A stretch of 64,000 nucleotides of DNA from Grimontia kaedaensis (GCF_023746615.1 NZ_CP082275.1:372001-436000), one strand, 5' to 3'; positions 9,367-19,034 are shown, counted from the first letter of the stretch. Translations and numbers: made by a program. Notes: a model not told the origin generated them from the letters alone.

Positions 9367-10442
9367 ATTGGCTATCAGATATCCTAACCCAACACATTCC
9401 GTTTTTCCGACTGTTTGATTACCTGACATTCCGCGCCATCCTCAGCGTGTTGACCGCTTTGACGCTGTCACTCTGGATGGGCCCGCGCTTGATTGCCCGC
9501 TTGCAGATGCTGCAAATCGGTCAGGTAGTGCGTAACGAAGGTCCGGAATCTCACTTCAGCAAACGTGGTACGCCAACGATGGGCGGCATCATGATCCTAA
9601 CGGCGATTACGGTCACCGTGCTGCTGTGGGCTGACTTATCCAACCCTTACGTCTGGGCGGTATTGTTCGTGACTCTGGGTTACGGTGCCGTTGGCTTTGT
9701 CGATGACTACCGTAAAGTGGTACGCAAGAACACAGACGGCCTGATTGCCCGCTGGAAGTATTTCTGGCAGTCCGCCATTGCGCTGGTTGTGGCCTTCGCG
9801 CTCTATATTCACGGTAAAGATACTGCTGCGACCCAACTTGTGGTGCCTTTCTTCAAAGACGTGATGCCGCAGCTTGGCCTGTTTTACATCGTCTTCACCT
9901 ATTTCGTGATTGTTGGCTCAAGTAACGCTGTGAACCTTACTGACGGTCTTGATGGCTTGGCCATCATGCCAACCGTGATGGTGGCCAGTGGTTTTGCCTT
10001 TATTGCCTGGGCGACAGGTAACGTGAACTTTGCTGAATACCTGCACATCCCCTATATCAAAGATGCCGATGAATTGGTGATTGTCTGTGCGGCGATTGTC
10101 GGCGCAGGTCTGGGCTTCTTGTGGTTTAACACCTATCCGGCCCAAGTATTTATGGGGGATGTGGGCTCACTGGCACTGGGTGGTGCACTGGGCACGATTG
10201 CCGTGCTGGTGCGTCAGGAGTTCCTGTTGGTGATCATGGGCGGTGTGTTCGTGATGGAAACCTTGTCAGTGATCCTGCAAGTGGGCTCTTACAAACTGCG
10301 CGGTCAGCGCATTTTCCGCATGGCGCCTATCCACCACCACTACGAATTGAAAGGCTGGCCAGAGCCGCGCGTGATTGTACGATTCTGGATTATTACCCTG
10401 ATGCTGGTTCTTGCAGGACTGGCAACATTGAAGGTGCGCTAA
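9360..10442 (+). CDS. mraY: MraY, phospho-MurNAc-pentapeptide translocase (lipid I synthase)
   Basis: This polytopic inner-membrane enzyme transfers phospho-MurNAc-pentapeptide to undecaprenyl phosphate to make lipid I. About ten hydrophobic segments are seen. Signature motifs are KRGTPTMGGIMIL, GFVDDYRKV (Mg/substrate aspartates), NAVNLTDGLDGLA, FMGDVGSLALGG and the histidine loop APIHHHYELKGWPEPRV. Length 360 equals E. coli. The gene starts inside the murF end and its stop directly precedes the murD ATG. Confidence 0.98.
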   Translation: MLDWLSDILTQHIPFFRLFDYLTFRAILSVLTALTLSLWMGPRLIARLQMLQIGQVVRNEGPESHFSKRGTPTMGGIMILTAITVTVLLWADLSNPYVWAVLFVTLGYGAVGFVDDYRKVVRKNTDGLIARWKYFWQSAIALVVAFALYIHGKDTAATQLVVPFFKDVMPQLGLFYIVFTYFVIVGSSNAVNLTDGLDGLAIMPTVMVASGFAFIAWATGNVNFAEYLHIPYIKDADELVIVCAAIVGAGLGFLWFNTYPAQVFMGDVGSLALGGALGTIAVLVRQEFLLVIMGGVFVMETLSVILQVGSYKLRGQRIFRMAPIHHHYELKGWPEPRVIVRFWIITLMLVLAGLATLKVR

Positions 10443-11795
10443 ATGAAGACAGACGCCGCGAAAAACATTGTGGTGATTGGGCTCGGTATGACCGGGCTCT
10501 CTGTCGTTAATCATCTTGTGAGAAAAGATGATGGCGCGACCGTGAAAGTGATTGATACCCGTGCTAACCCGCCGGGCGCAGAGCAGTTACCGGAAAATGT
10601 GGCATTGCATGCCGGTGGTTGGAATACGGATTGGCTACTGTCAGCCGACCAGATTGTGGCAAGCCCAGGCATTGCGCTGGCAACGCCAGAGCTTCAGGAC
10701 GCGGCTGCGAAAGGCATTGAGATTGTCGGTGACATTGAACTCTTCGCCCGTGATGTAAAAGCGCCTGTCATTGGTATTACCGGCTCAAACGGTAAAAGCA
10801 CCGTGACCAGTCTGTTTGGTGAGATGGCTAAAGCAGCAGGCATCAATGTCGGTGTTGGCGGTAATATTGGCTTTGCAGCTCTGGATATGCTTGCCAATGA
10901 GCACGCTCTTTATGTACTGGAGCTATCGAGCTTCCAGCTTGAAACGACCTACTCCCTGAATTTGGACGCGGCAGTGTTTCTCAACCTTTCAGAAGACCAT
11001 ATGGATCGCTACGAAGGGATGGATGACTACCGCGATGCCAAATTGCGCATTTTCGACCAAACCAAACTGTCGGTCTGGAACCAAGACGATCTCCAGACCA
11101 AAAATACGCAGAAGCAGGGCGGCAATGTGCCTGCTATCAGTTTCGGCTTCACGTCAGGTGAGTACACACTGACCGAGAAAGACGGCGCAGAGTGGCTGAC
11201 AGCAGAAGGCGAGCCTGTGATGGCGGTGTCTGATGTCGCGCTGGTGGGTCGTCACAACGTGGCTAACTGTCTGGCGGCGATGGCGCTGGCTGATGCTGTG
11301 GGTGTGAGCCGTGAAGCGCAATGTCAGGCAATGCGTGAATACCGAGGTTTACCTCACCGTTGTCAGCAAGTGATCGAACACAACGGCGTGCTTTGGGTGA
11401 ATGACTCAAAAGCGACTAACCCCGCGAGCACTGAAGCGGCGCTTGATGGCCTGCAATTAGCGGGGCGTTTGCACCTTTTGGTGGGCGGTGATGGCAAAGG
11501 CGCAGATTTTTCTTCGCTGAAACCTATCCTCGACAAGCTGAACGTGACTTTGTATTGCTATGGCCGTGATGGTCATGCTTTTACAAATCTGGTTGCGTCG
11601 CCTGTGGTGATTGAAACCATGCAGGAAGCCATGGATATCGCGGCATCGACCGCGAACTCTGGCGACATGGTGTTGTTGTCTCCAGCATGCGCGAGCTTCG
11701 ATCAGTTCACCAACTTTATGGTTCGTGGTGATTCTTTTGCTGCTTACGCAAAAGAAATTGCACAGCGAAGCGCAGAGGAGAGCGTGACGGAATGA
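10443..11795 (+). CDS. murD: MurD, UDP-MurNAc-L-alanine:D-glutamate ligase
   Basis: MurD adds D-glutamate as the second stem residue. It has an N-terminal Rossmann-like UDP-binding region (NIVVIGLGMTGLSVV), the ATP loop ITGSNGKSTVTSL near residue 115, LSSFQLETT and NLSEDHMDRY in the central domain, and LLSPACASFDQF near the C-terminus. Length 450 is slightly above E. coli's 438. The ATG begins at the base after the mraY stop, and the stop overlaps the ftsW start (ATGA). Confidence 0.97.
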   Translation: MKTDAAKNIVVIGLGMTGLSVVNHLVRKDDGATVKVIDTRANPPGAEQLPENVALHAGGWNTDWLLSADQIVASPGIALATPELQDAAAKGIEIVGDIELFARDVKAPVIGITGSNGKSTVTSLFGEMAKAAGINVGVGGNIGFAALDMLANEHALYVLELSSFQLETTYSLNLDAAVFLNLSEDHMDRYEGMDDYRDAKLRIFDQTKLSVWNQDDLQTKNTQKQGGNVPAISFGFTSGEYTLTEKDGAEWLTAEGEPVMAVSDVALVGRHNVANCLAAMALADAVGVSREAQCQAMREYRGLPHRCQQVIEHNGVLWVNDSKATNPASTEAALDGLQLAGRLHLLVGGDGKGADFSSLKPILDKLNVTLYCYGRDGHAFTNLVASPVVIETMQEAMDIAASTANSGDMVLLSPACASFDQFTNFMVRGDSFAAYAKEIAQRSAEESVTE

Positions 11796-13003
11796 TGAGT
11801 GCGAAGTGGGACGAGAACCGTTTGATGCGCTGGCTTTCGAATCCAGCGCCAACGGCATTGTATGACCGCCAACTGGTGTGGCTGTCATTCGGCCTGATGA
11901 TGGTTGGTCTCATCATGGTGTCCTCTGCTTCCATTCCTGTTTCTGTCCGTCTGGTTGATGAGCCGTTTTATTTCGCCATGCGTCAGGGCGTCTATCTGGT
12001 AGGAGCACTTATCATTGCCGGCGTGGCCATGCAGATACCTTTGTCTCGTTGGCAACAACTCAGCATTCCTCTGCTTTTTATCTCGCTCGCACTTTTGCTG
12101 GCGGTTCTGTTGGTCGGTAAATCGGTAAACGGTGCATCCCGTTGGCTGCCTATGGGCTTTTTTAACCTGCAGCCAGCAGAAGTGGCCAAATTATCACTCT
12201 TCCTGTTTATTGCTGGCTACCTAGTGCGTCGCCATGGTGAGGTTAGAGAAAGCGTCACTGGCTTTTTAAAGCCATTGGCTGTGCTGGTGGTGATTGCAGG
12301 TCTTTTGCTGCTTCAGCCTGACCTTGGTTCTGTTGTCGTCATGTTTGTTACGACGGTAGGCATGCTGTTTATTGCCGGCGCCAAGCTATGGCAGTTCGGT
12401 GTCTTGCTGTTTACCGGTCTTGGGCTGGTGGGTCTTTTGATCATTGCTGAGCCCTACCGTGTCGCTCGTGTCACCTCCTTTCTGGATCCTTGGCAAGACC
12501 CGTTTGGTAGCGGCTATCAGCTGACGCAGTCTTTGATGGCCTTTGGCCGTGGCAGCTGGTGGGGACAAGGACTCGGTAATTCTATCCAGAAGCTTGAATA
12601 CCTACCGGAAGCCCATACGGACTTTGTTATTGCGGTGCTGGCAGAAGAGCTTGGACTGATTGGCGTTACTGTCGTTTTGCTGATGGTATTCTCATTGGTT
12701 TTCCGTGCCCTCTTTATCGGGAAGCGTTGCCTTGAAGCGAATCAGTTATTCGGCGGCTTTCTGGCATTTGGTATTGGTATCTGGTTTGCGTTTCAGGCAC
12801 TGGTGAATGTCGGTGCTGCGGCAGGTATTATGCCGACAAAAGGTTTGACGTTGCCGCTGGTCAGTTATGGCGGTTCCAGTTTATTTATTATGTCGACGGC
12901 GGTGGCGCTACTTCTTCGCATTGACCACGAATACCGTTTGGAAACGGCGCAGGCGCACCAACGAATTGTCTCTCATGAAAAACGAAAACGAACAAAAGCA
13001 TAA
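11792..13003 (+). CDS. ftsW: FtsW, septal peptidoglycan glycosyltransferase (SEDS family)
   Basis: This SEDS protein with about ten membrane helices polymerises lipid II at the septum with FtsI. Typical segments are LMMVGLIMVSSASIPV at the first helix, NGASRWLPMGFFNLQPAEVAKL, LLLQPDLGSVVV with the essential aspartate, LGNSIQKLEYLPEAHTDFVIAVLAEELG, and GLTLPLVSYGGSSLF near the end. There are two in-frame ATGs at 11792 and 11795, and either could serve. The 3' end overlaps the murG start by 29 bases. Confidence 0.97.
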   Translation: MMSAKWDENRLMRWLSNPAPTALYDRQLVWLSFGLMMVGLIMVSSASIPVSVRLVDEPFYFAMRQGVYLVGALIIAGVAMQIPLSRWQQLSIPLLFISLALLLAVLLVGKSVNGASRWLPMGFFNLQPAEVAKLSLFLFIAGYLVRRHGEVRESVTGFLKPLAVLVVIAGLLLLQPDLGSVVVMFVTTVGMLFIAGAKLWQFGVLLFTGLGLVGLLIIAEPYRVARVTSFLDPWQDPFGSGYQLTQSLMAFGRGSWWGQGLGNSIQKLEYLPEAHTDFVIAVLAEELGLIGVTVVLLMVFSLVFRALFIGKRCLEANQLFGGFLAFGIGIWFAFQALVNVGAAAGIMPTKGLTLPLVSYGGSSLFIMSTAVALLLRIDHEYRLETAQAHQRIVSHEKRKRTKA

Positions 13004-14045
13004 ACGATTATTGGTGATGGCCGGTGGAACCGGCGGTCACGTTTTCCCGGGACTTGCGGTAGCGAAAGAGTTGCAGGAACAAGGTTGGAAAATTCGCTGG
13101 CTGGGAACGGCAGACAGGATGGAAGCGGATTTGGTGCCAAAACATGGCATTGAGATCGACTTTATTGAAGTAAAAGGGCTGCGTGGTTCGGGCTTTGCGC
13201 TTAAACTTCTCGCCCCTTGGATGGTACTTAATGCTGTTGTTCAGGCAAAGCGCCATATCAAAAACTGGCAACCGGATGCTGTGCTGGGCATGGGCGGGTA
13301 TGTGAGTGGACCAGGTGGTTTGGCTGCATGGTTAAGTGGCATTCCTGTTGTCCTCCACGAGCAAAATGCCGTCGCAGGGTTAACCAACCAATGGTTGGCA
13401 AAGATCGCCAAGCGTGTGTTGCAGGCTTTTCCTGGTGCGTTTGCTGATAAAGAAGTCGTTGGCAATCCGGTAAGAAAGGATGTTTGCGCCTTGCCAGAAC
13501 ATAAGGTTTATGTAGATGGCACACCGCTGAAAGTACTGGTGATGGGAGGCAGCCAGGGGGCTCGAATCTTAAACCACACAGTGCCGGAAGCGATGGCGAA
13601 GTTGAACCGTGAAGTGGTGATTCGTCATCAGGCGGGTAAAGGCAATCAGGCAGACACGGCAGAGCGCTTCCAGAAAGCGGGTGTGGCGAATGCTGAAGTC
13701 ACCGAGTTTATTGATGATGTCGCGGAAGCCTACGATTGGGCAGACGTCCTGATTTGCCGCTCTGGTGCTTTGACGGTATCAGAAGTATCTGCAGCAGGCC
13801 TGCCTTCGATCTTTGTGCCTTTCCAGCACAAAGATCGCCAGCAGGCACTGAATGCTGAGCACCTCGTCGAGAGTGGCGCGGCCCTAATGATAGAACAACC
13901 GGATTTGAGTGCTGACGCTTTGGCGGCAGCACTGGAAGATAAAGATTCATCGTCATTGATGGCGATGTCGAAGGCTGCTAAAGCCGCAGCAATTACTAAT
14001 GCTGCAGAGCGTGTAGCCAGTGTCATCAAAGACGTAGCGAAGTAG
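12975..14045 (+). CDS. murG: MurG, UDP-GlcNAc:lipid I N-acetylglucosaminyltransferase
   Basis: This peripheral inner-membrane GT-B glycosyltransferase converts lipid I to lipid II. The glycine-rich loop MAGGTGGHVFPGLAVA lies at about residues 15-30. HEQNAVAGLTN, VMGGSQGARILN and the UDP-GlcNAc site ICRSGALTVSE with FVPFQHKDRQQ follow. The reading frame is open further upstream, but the ATG at 12975 gives an N-terminus like E. coli MurG (356 residues against 355). The 29-base overlap with ftsW is in a different frame. Confidence 0.96.
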   Translation: MKNENEQKHKRLLVMAGGTGGHVFPGLAVAKELQEQGWKIRWLGTADRMEADLVPKHGIEIDFIEVKGLRGSGFALKLLAPWMVLNAVVQAKRHIKNWQPDAVLGMGGYVSGPGGLAAWLSGIPVVLHEQNAVAGLTNQWLAKIAKRVLQAFPGAFADKEVVGNPVRKDVCALPEHKVYVDGTPLKVLVMGGSQGARILNHTVPEAMAKLNREVVIRHQAGKGNQADTAERFQKAGVANAEVTEFIDDVAEAYDWADVLICRSGALTVSEVSAAGLPSIFVPFQHKDRQQALNAEHLVESGAALMIEQPDLSADALAAALEDKDSSSLMAMSKAAKAAAITNAAERVASVIKDVAK

Positions 14046-14056
14046 AGAACAAAGTG

Positions 14057-15520
14057 ATGGGCAAATTTGATAGTCATCAATTAGAAAAAATTCGAATCAT
14101 GGTGCCGGAAATGCGCCGTGTAAAGCGCATTCACTTTGTGGGTATTGGCGGTGCCGGTATGTGCGGTATTGCGGAAGTGCTGGTCAACGAAGGGTATGAA
14201 ATTACGGGCTCTGACCTTTCTGAGAATGCAGTGACTCAGCGTTTGGAGAGTAAAGGCGCTAAAGTTTTCTTCGGTCACGCCGAGAGTAATGTCGATGGTG
14301 CAAGCGTTGTGGTTGTATCGACTGCAATCCGCCAGGACAATCCAGAGTTAGTTGCAGCGAAAGCCGCACGTATTCCTGTAGTGCGCCGCGCAGAGATGCT
14401 GGCCGAACTCATGCGGTATCGTCATGGCATTGCCGTTGCGGGTACGCATGGTAAAACCACCACTACAGCATTGACCACGCTGATTTATCAGGAAGCAGGT
14501 CTGGATCCAACGTTTGTGAATGGTGGTCTGGTAAAAAGTGCTGGTACCAATGCACGTTTGGGCTGTAGCCGCTACTTGATTGCGGAAGCCGATGAAAGTG
14601 ATGCTTCTTTCCTGCATTTGCAGCCAATGGTGGCGATTGTCACCAATATCGAAGCGGACCACATGGATACCTATGGCGGTAACTTCGACAACCTGAAGCA
14701 GACCTTCATCGATTTTCTACACAAGCTGCCTTTCTATGGTCAGGCGGTTATGTGTGTTGACGATCCTGTGGTACGTGAGTTGATCCCAAGCATAGGTCGT
14801 CAAGTCATCACTTATGGTTTCTCAGAAGATGCTGATGTGCGCCTGAAAGATTACCGTCAGGAAGGTCAGAAAGGTATTTTCACTATTTTGCGCGCCGGTA
14901 AACCGGAGGTTCACATCGAACTGAATATTCCGGGCCGACACAATGCATTGAATGCGGCAGCTGCGGTTGCAGTGGCAACGGAAGATGGTGTGGAAGATGA
15001 CGCTATCTTACGTGCACTGGCGAGCTTTGAGGGCACTGGCCGTCGATTTGACCAACTGGGTCTGTTCCCTGTGGAAGAGGGTCACGCGCTGCTGGTGGAC
15101 GATTACGGGCATCACCCAAGTGAAGTCGACGTCACCATTCAAGCTGCGCGTGCTGGTTGGGAAGATAACCGCCTAGTCATGGTGTTCCAGCCACACCGTT
15201 ACAGTCGCACCCGAGATTTGTATGACGATTTCGCCAATGTGCTTGAACAGGTTGACGTATTGCTGATGCTGGATGTGTATTCTGCCGGTGAAGCGCCAAT
15301 TGCGGGTGCCGATGGGCGAAGTCTTTGTCGCACTATTCGTGGCCGAGGAAAAATCGATCCGATTTTTGTACCGGATGTAGATGCTCTGCCTGCAGCACTG
15401 GCTGCGGTAATTCAGCCGGGCGATCTTGTGCTGACACAAGGTGCAGGTGATATTGGTAAGGTGGCTAGAAAACTGGCCGAATTGAAACTGGATAAAAAGG
15501 CGTTGAGCGAGCAGGTATAA
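14057..15520 (+). CDS. murC: MurC, UDP-MurNAc:L-alanine ligase
   Basis: MurC adds L-alanine, the first stem residue. Visible motifs are the UDP-binding loop HFVGIGGAGMCGIAEVL, the ATP loop AGTHGKTTTT (about residue 130), EADESDASFLHL, NIEADHMDTYGG and DDYGHHPSEV. A GTG three bases upstream (14054) is in frame, but the ATG at 14057 aligns better with family N-termini. The 487-residue length is normal. No D-Ala-D-Ala ligase gene (ddlB) follows, unlike in E. coli, which is usual for Vibrionaceae. Confidence 0.96.
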   Translation: MGKFDSHQLEKIRIMVPEMRRVKRIHFVGIGGAGMCGIAEVLVNEGYEITGSDLSENAVTQRLESKGAKVFFGHAESNVDGASVVVVSTAIRQDNPELVAAKAARIPVVRRAEMLAELMRYRHGIAVAGTHGKTTTTALTTLIYQEAGLDPTFVNGGLVKSAGTNARLGCSRYLIAEADESDASFLHLQPMVAIVTNIEADHMDTYGGNFDNLKQTFIDFLHKLPFYGQAVMCVDDPVVRELIPSIGRQVITYGFSEDADVRLKDYRQEGQKGIFTILRAGKPEVHIELNIPGRHNALNAAAAVAVATEDGVEDDAILRALASFEGTGRRFDQLGLFPVEEGHALLVDDYGHHPSEVDVTIQAARAGWEDNRLVMVFQPHRYSRTRDLYDDFANVLEQVDVLLMLDVYSAGEAPIAGADGRSLCRTIRGRGKIDPIFVPDVDALPAALAAVIQPGDLVLTQGAGDIGKVARKLAELKLDKKALSEQV

Positions 15521-15636
15521 ACCTGATTACATGCGAAATTACTGAACTCTGGCAGGATGATGTCTAATTTTTAACCTGTTTTTGATGGTTTTGTATGTAT
15601 TTGATCTCAGCTTCACTACTTCAACGCTAAGAAGGG

Positions 15637-15666
15637 TTGGTGACCTGTCAAACTGACCGTTATAAT
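15637..15666 (+). promoter_or_regulatory. Predicted sigma70 promoter of ftsQ-ftsA-ftsZ
   Basis: TTGGTG (15637-15642) is followed after 18 bases by a perfect TATAAT (15661-15666). It lies in the 207-base gap between murC and ftsQ, the only sizeable gap inside the cluster before lpxC. It would give the ftsQAZ genes expression independent of the MraZ-controlled promoter. Confidence 0.6.
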
Positions 15667-15727
15667 CGGTCGGCTTTGCTAGAGCGAAGCCACAGGTTGC
15701 CTGGCGATAGAGAGGCAATAGCCTGAT

Positions 15728-16504
15728 ATGACAAATGTGACCGTTGAGGACATACCGGCTCAGCCTTCAATGTTAAAAGAACATTGGGGGGGGCTGGTGT
15801 TTTTAGTGTTTGTCATTCTGGTAATTCTTTGGTCTCTGCTCCGGGTCATTGCCTGGATGGGTGACGAGGAACAACTGCCGCTATCCCAGATTGTTATACA
15901 AGGCGAGCTTGAGCATTTAACACCGTTGGAAGTCCGTAATGCGGTTGTGCAACTGGGTGGTCTGAATAGCTTCATGATCCAGGATGTGGATGACATCCAC
16001 AGTGCGATTTCTGCAATACCTTGGGTCGCTAATGTCGCAGTACGAAAACAGTGGCCTGATACGATCAAAGTCAATGTGACTGAATACCAGCCTCAGGCAG
16101 TCTGGAATGGATCGTTTCTTTTGGATGTTGGCGGGGACGTGTTTGGCGCGGATCCTGCTGAGGTGAAAAATTTGGGTCTGGTTTCACTCCATGGCCCGGA
16201 TGGCAGTGAAAAAGAAGTGCTGGAAGCGTGGCGAGAAATGCGCAGTATTCTGGCACCAACACAATTAGAAATTGCTGCCTTGGCGCTCAACGAGCGTCGC
16301 TCGTGGCGAATTGTCACCCGTGATGGCGTGAGAATTGAATTAGGGCGTGAGTCCCGCAACGAGAGATTGAAACGCTTTGTCGATTTACTTGACGACTTCA
16401 GGTCAACTGACAGGGCGATTCAATATGTAGACTTGCGCTATGACACTGGTGCTGCGGTGGGGTGGAAAGCCCCCGAAGCGGACACCAGTGACGAAAATAC
16501 CTGA
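15728..16504 (+). CDS. ftsQ: FtsQ, divisome bitopic protein with POTRA domain
   Basis: FtsQ bridges early and late divisome proteins through FtsB and FtsL. It has a short cytoplasmic tail, one membrane helix (about residues 22-42, GGLVFLVFVILVILWSLLRVI), a POTRA domain (LSQIVIQGELEHLTPLEVRNAV through VNVTEYQPQAVW) and the C-terminal beta domain. The 258-residue length fits the family. ftsA begins 11 bases downstream. Confidence 0.95.
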   Translation: MTNVTVEDIPAQPSMLKEHWGGLVFLVFVILVILWSLLRVIAWMGDEEQLPLSQIVIQGELEHLTPLEVRNAVVQLGGLNSFMIQDVDDIHSAISAIPWVANVAVRKQWPDTIKVNVTEYQPQAVWNGSFLLDVGGDVFGADPAEVKNLGLVSLHGPDGSEKEVLEAWREMRSILAPTQLEIAALALNERRSWRIVTRDGVRIELGRESRNERLKRFVDLLDDFRSTDRAIQYVDLRYDTGAAVGWKAPEADTSDENT

Positions 16505-16515
16505 GAGTAGGTGGA

Positions 16516-17772
16516 ATGAAACAAACAACTGACAGACCGCTGATTGTTGGATTGGATATCGGAACCTCCAAGGTTTCTGTTCTGGTCAGTGAGATTTTGC
16601 CTGACGGTGCGATCAATGTGCTAGGCGTGGGCTCTACGCCTTCACAAGGCATGGATAAAGGCGGTGTCAATGATCTTGAGTCTGTCGTGAAGTCAGTGGA
16701 ACGCGCGGTTAATGACGCGGAACTGATGTCTGACTGCAAGATTCGCTCCGTCTACCTGTCGCTGTCAGGTAAGCATATTCATTGCCAGACCGAACGCGGT
16801 ATGGGCACGATTTCCGACGAGGAAGTCACGCAGGATGATGTCGACATGGTCATTCACACGGCGAAGTCGGTGAAGATCAGCGACGAGCAGCGCGTGCTGC
16901 ACGTTATCCCGCAGGAATATAAAATCGACTATCAGGAAGGGATCAAGAATCCTGTTGGTCTTTCCGGTGTGCGTATGGAAGCCAGCGTGCACCTTATCAC
17001 TTGCCACAATGATACCGCGCGAAATATCGAAAAAGCGGTGGAACGTTGTGGCCTGAAAGTGGACCAATTAATTTTCTCTGGTTTGGCGGCTAGCCACGCG
17101 GTGATCACTGCCGACGAGAGAGAGTTGGGTGTATGCGTCGTCGATATTGGCGGCGGAACCATGGACATTGCAGTATGGACTGGCGGCGCTTTGCGTCATG
17201 CAGCCGTTATTCCATACGCAGGAAATGTTATCACCAGCGATATTGCTTATGCCTTCGGTACACCTCTTAGCGACGCTGAGAAAATCAAAGTGAAGCATGG
17301 GTGTGCGTTAAGTGAACTGGTGAACAAAGATGCCAAGGTTAATGTGCCAAGCGTTGGAGGGCGTCCCTCACGGAGCCTTCAGCGCCAGACACTGGCCGAA
17401 GTCATTGAGCCACGTTGTAGTGAATTGCTGGGGTTGGTGCAGCAAGAACTGGAACGTGTGCAGGAACGTCTGCGCGGACAAGGTGTAAAACACCAATTGG
17501 CGGCAGGTATTGTCCTTACGGGCGGTGCTGCGCAAATGCAGGGACTGGCGGAATGCGCTGAGCGCGTCTTCCAGAACCAGGTACGCGTGGGGCTTCCTGA
17601 TGGTGTGACAGGGCTAACTGACTATGTCAATGCAACCTATCACGCCACTGCAGTTGGGTTACTGCATTACGGCAAAGAAAACCTATTGAACGAATCGAGC
17701 GAGCCGGAGCCTAAAAGAACTGTATCAGGCATGTTCAGTAAACTTAGTGGCTGGCTCAAGAAAGAATTTTAA
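16516..17772 (+). CDS. ftsA: FtsA, actin-like membrane anchor of the Z ring
   Basis: This actin-fold ATPase tethers FtsZ to the membrane and recruits later divisome proteins. The phosphate-1 loop is IVGLDIGTSKVSVLV at the N-terminus. The phosphate-2 region is VCVVDIGGGTMDIAVW, and the adenosine motif is IVLTGGAAQMQGL. The last residues (GMFSKLSGWLKKEF) form the amphipathic membrane-targeting helix. Length 418 is close to E. coli's 420. ftsZ follows after 33 bases. Confidence 0.97.
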   Translation: MKQTTDRPLIVGLDIGTSKVSVLVSEILPDGAINVLGVGSTPSQGMDKGGVNDLESVVKSVERAVNDAELMSDCKIRSVYLSLSGKHIHCQTERGMGTISDEEVTQDDVDMVIHTAKSVKISDEQRVLHVIPQEYKIDYQEGIKNPVGLSGVRMEASVHLITCHNDTARNIEKAVERCGLKVDQLIFSGLAASHAVITADERELGVCVVDIGGGTMDIAVWTGGALRHAAVIPYAGNVITSDIAYAFGTPLSDAEKIKVKHGCALSELVNKDAKVNVPSVGGRPSRSLQRQTLAEVIEPRCSELLGLVQQELERVQERLRGQGVKHQLAAGIVLTGGAAQMQGLAECAERVFQNQVRVGLPDGVTGLTDYVNATYHATAVGLLHYGKENLLNESSEPEPKRTVSGMFSKLSGWLKKEF

Positions 17773-17805
17773 ACCTGATGCGAACAGGAAAGACGGAGAG
17801 AACAC

Positions 17806-18987
17806 ATGTTTGAACCGATGATGGAAATGTCCAACGATGCAGTAATTAAAGTCGTTGGTGTTGGCGGCGGCGGTGGTAATGCAGTCGAGCACATGGTGCG
17901 TGAGTCAATTGAAGGGGTGGAGTTCATCACCGTCAATACAGATGCTCAGGCACTGCGCAAGACAGCGGTAAGCACCGTTATCCAAATTGGTGGCGATATC
18001 ACGAAAGGCCTAGGTGCGGGTGCAAACCCACAGGTTGGCCGTGAATCTGCAATGGAAGATCGCGAAGCGATTAAAGCTGAGCTCGAAGGTGCCGATATGG
18101 TATTTATCGCAGCAGGCATGGGCGGTGGTACCGGTACCGGTGCGGCTCCTGTGATTGCTGAGGTAGCGAAAGAGCTGGGTATTTTGACCGTAGCGGTAGT
18201 GACTAAACCATTCAGCTTCGAAGGTAAGAAGCGTATGGCGTTTGCAGAACAGGGTATCGAAGAGCTTTCCAAGCACGTCGATTCTCTGATCACGATCCCG
18301 AACGAGAAGCTGCTGAAAGTGCTGGGTCGCGGTATCACCTTGCTGGATGCGTTTGCGAAAGCAAACGATGTATTGCGTAACGCTGTACAAGGCATCGCAG
18401 AGCTGATCACTCGTCCAGGCCTTATCAACGTCGACTTTGCGGACGTCCGCACTGTGATGTCTGAAATGGGTCATGCCATGATGGGTAGCGGCGTTGCAAC
18501 GGGTGAAGACCGGGCAGAAGAAGCGGCCGAAATGGCAATTTCAAGTCCACTGCTGGAAGATATTGATCTGGCAGGCGCTCGTGGTGTTCTGGTGAACATC
18601 ACAGCTGGCTTTGATATGCGACTGGATGAATTTGAAACTGTGGGCAACACTGTTAAGGCGTTCGCCTCAGACAACGCCACTGTGGTTATCGGTTCGTCTA
18701 TGGATCCAGAAATGAGTGACGAACTTCGTGTGACTGTAGTCGCTACAGGTATTGGTAACGAGCGTAAGCCGGACATCACTTTGGTGCCAGGTACGCAGCA
18801 AAAACCAGCACCGGTAGAAAATAAGGCACAACCTTTGCAAGAAACACCAAAGGCGGCAACGCCTGTGCAAGGTGGACGTCCTTCAGAACCGTCTGCTCAA
18901 CCACAGACTTCTAACGTTGCACCGAAGCCGAAACAGGAACAGGACTACCTAGATATCCCTGCGTTTTTACGTAAACAAGCGGATTAA
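17806..18987 (+). CDS. ftsZ: FtsZ, tubulin-like GTPase forming the division ring
   Basis: The N-terminal GTPase domain has VGVGGGGGNAVEHM and the tubulin signature GMGGGTGTGAAPVIAE near residue 105. The T7 synergy loop NVDFADVRTVM follows in the C-terminal domain. A flexible Pro/Gln/Ala-rich linker runs from about 325, and the C-terminal peptide DYLDIPAFLRKQAD binds FtsA and ZipA. ZapD, a Z-ring bundling factor, is encoded about 6 kb downstream. Length 393 is typical. Confidence 0.98.
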   Translation: MFEPMMEMSNDAVIKVVGVGGGGGNAVEHMVRESIEGVEFITVNTDAQALRKTAVSTVIQIGGDITKGLGAGANPQVGRESAMEDREAIKAELEGADMVFIAAGMGGGTGTGAAPVIAEVAKELGILTVAVVTKPFSFEGKKRMAFAEQGIEELSKHVDSLITIPNEKLLKVLGRGITLLDAFAKANDVLRNAVQGIAELITRPGLINVDFADVRTVMSEMGHAMMGSGVATGEDRAEEAAEMAISSPLLEDIDLAGARGVLVNITAGFDMRLDEFETVGNTVKAFASDNATVVIGSSMDPEMSDELRVTVVATGIGNERKPDITLVPGTQQKPAPVENKAQPLQETPKAATPVQGGRPSEPSAQPQTSNVAPKPKQEQDYLDIPAFLRKQAD

Positions 18988-19000
18988 CAGTAGGCAGTGC

Positions 19001-19034
19001 TTGGTTTGTGTACAGCAGCATGGTATCATGCTGC
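19001..19034 (+). promoter_or_regulatory. lpxC promoter overlapping an 8-bp palindrome
   Basis: TTGGTT (19001-19006), 17 bases, then TATCAT (19024-19029) form a good sigma70 promoter. A perfect inverted repeat, GCAGCATG (19015-19022) and CATGCTGC (19027-19034), straddles the -10. It could be a repressor site, or a hairpin slowing readthrough from ftsZ. No known regulator is inferred. Confidence 0.55.
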
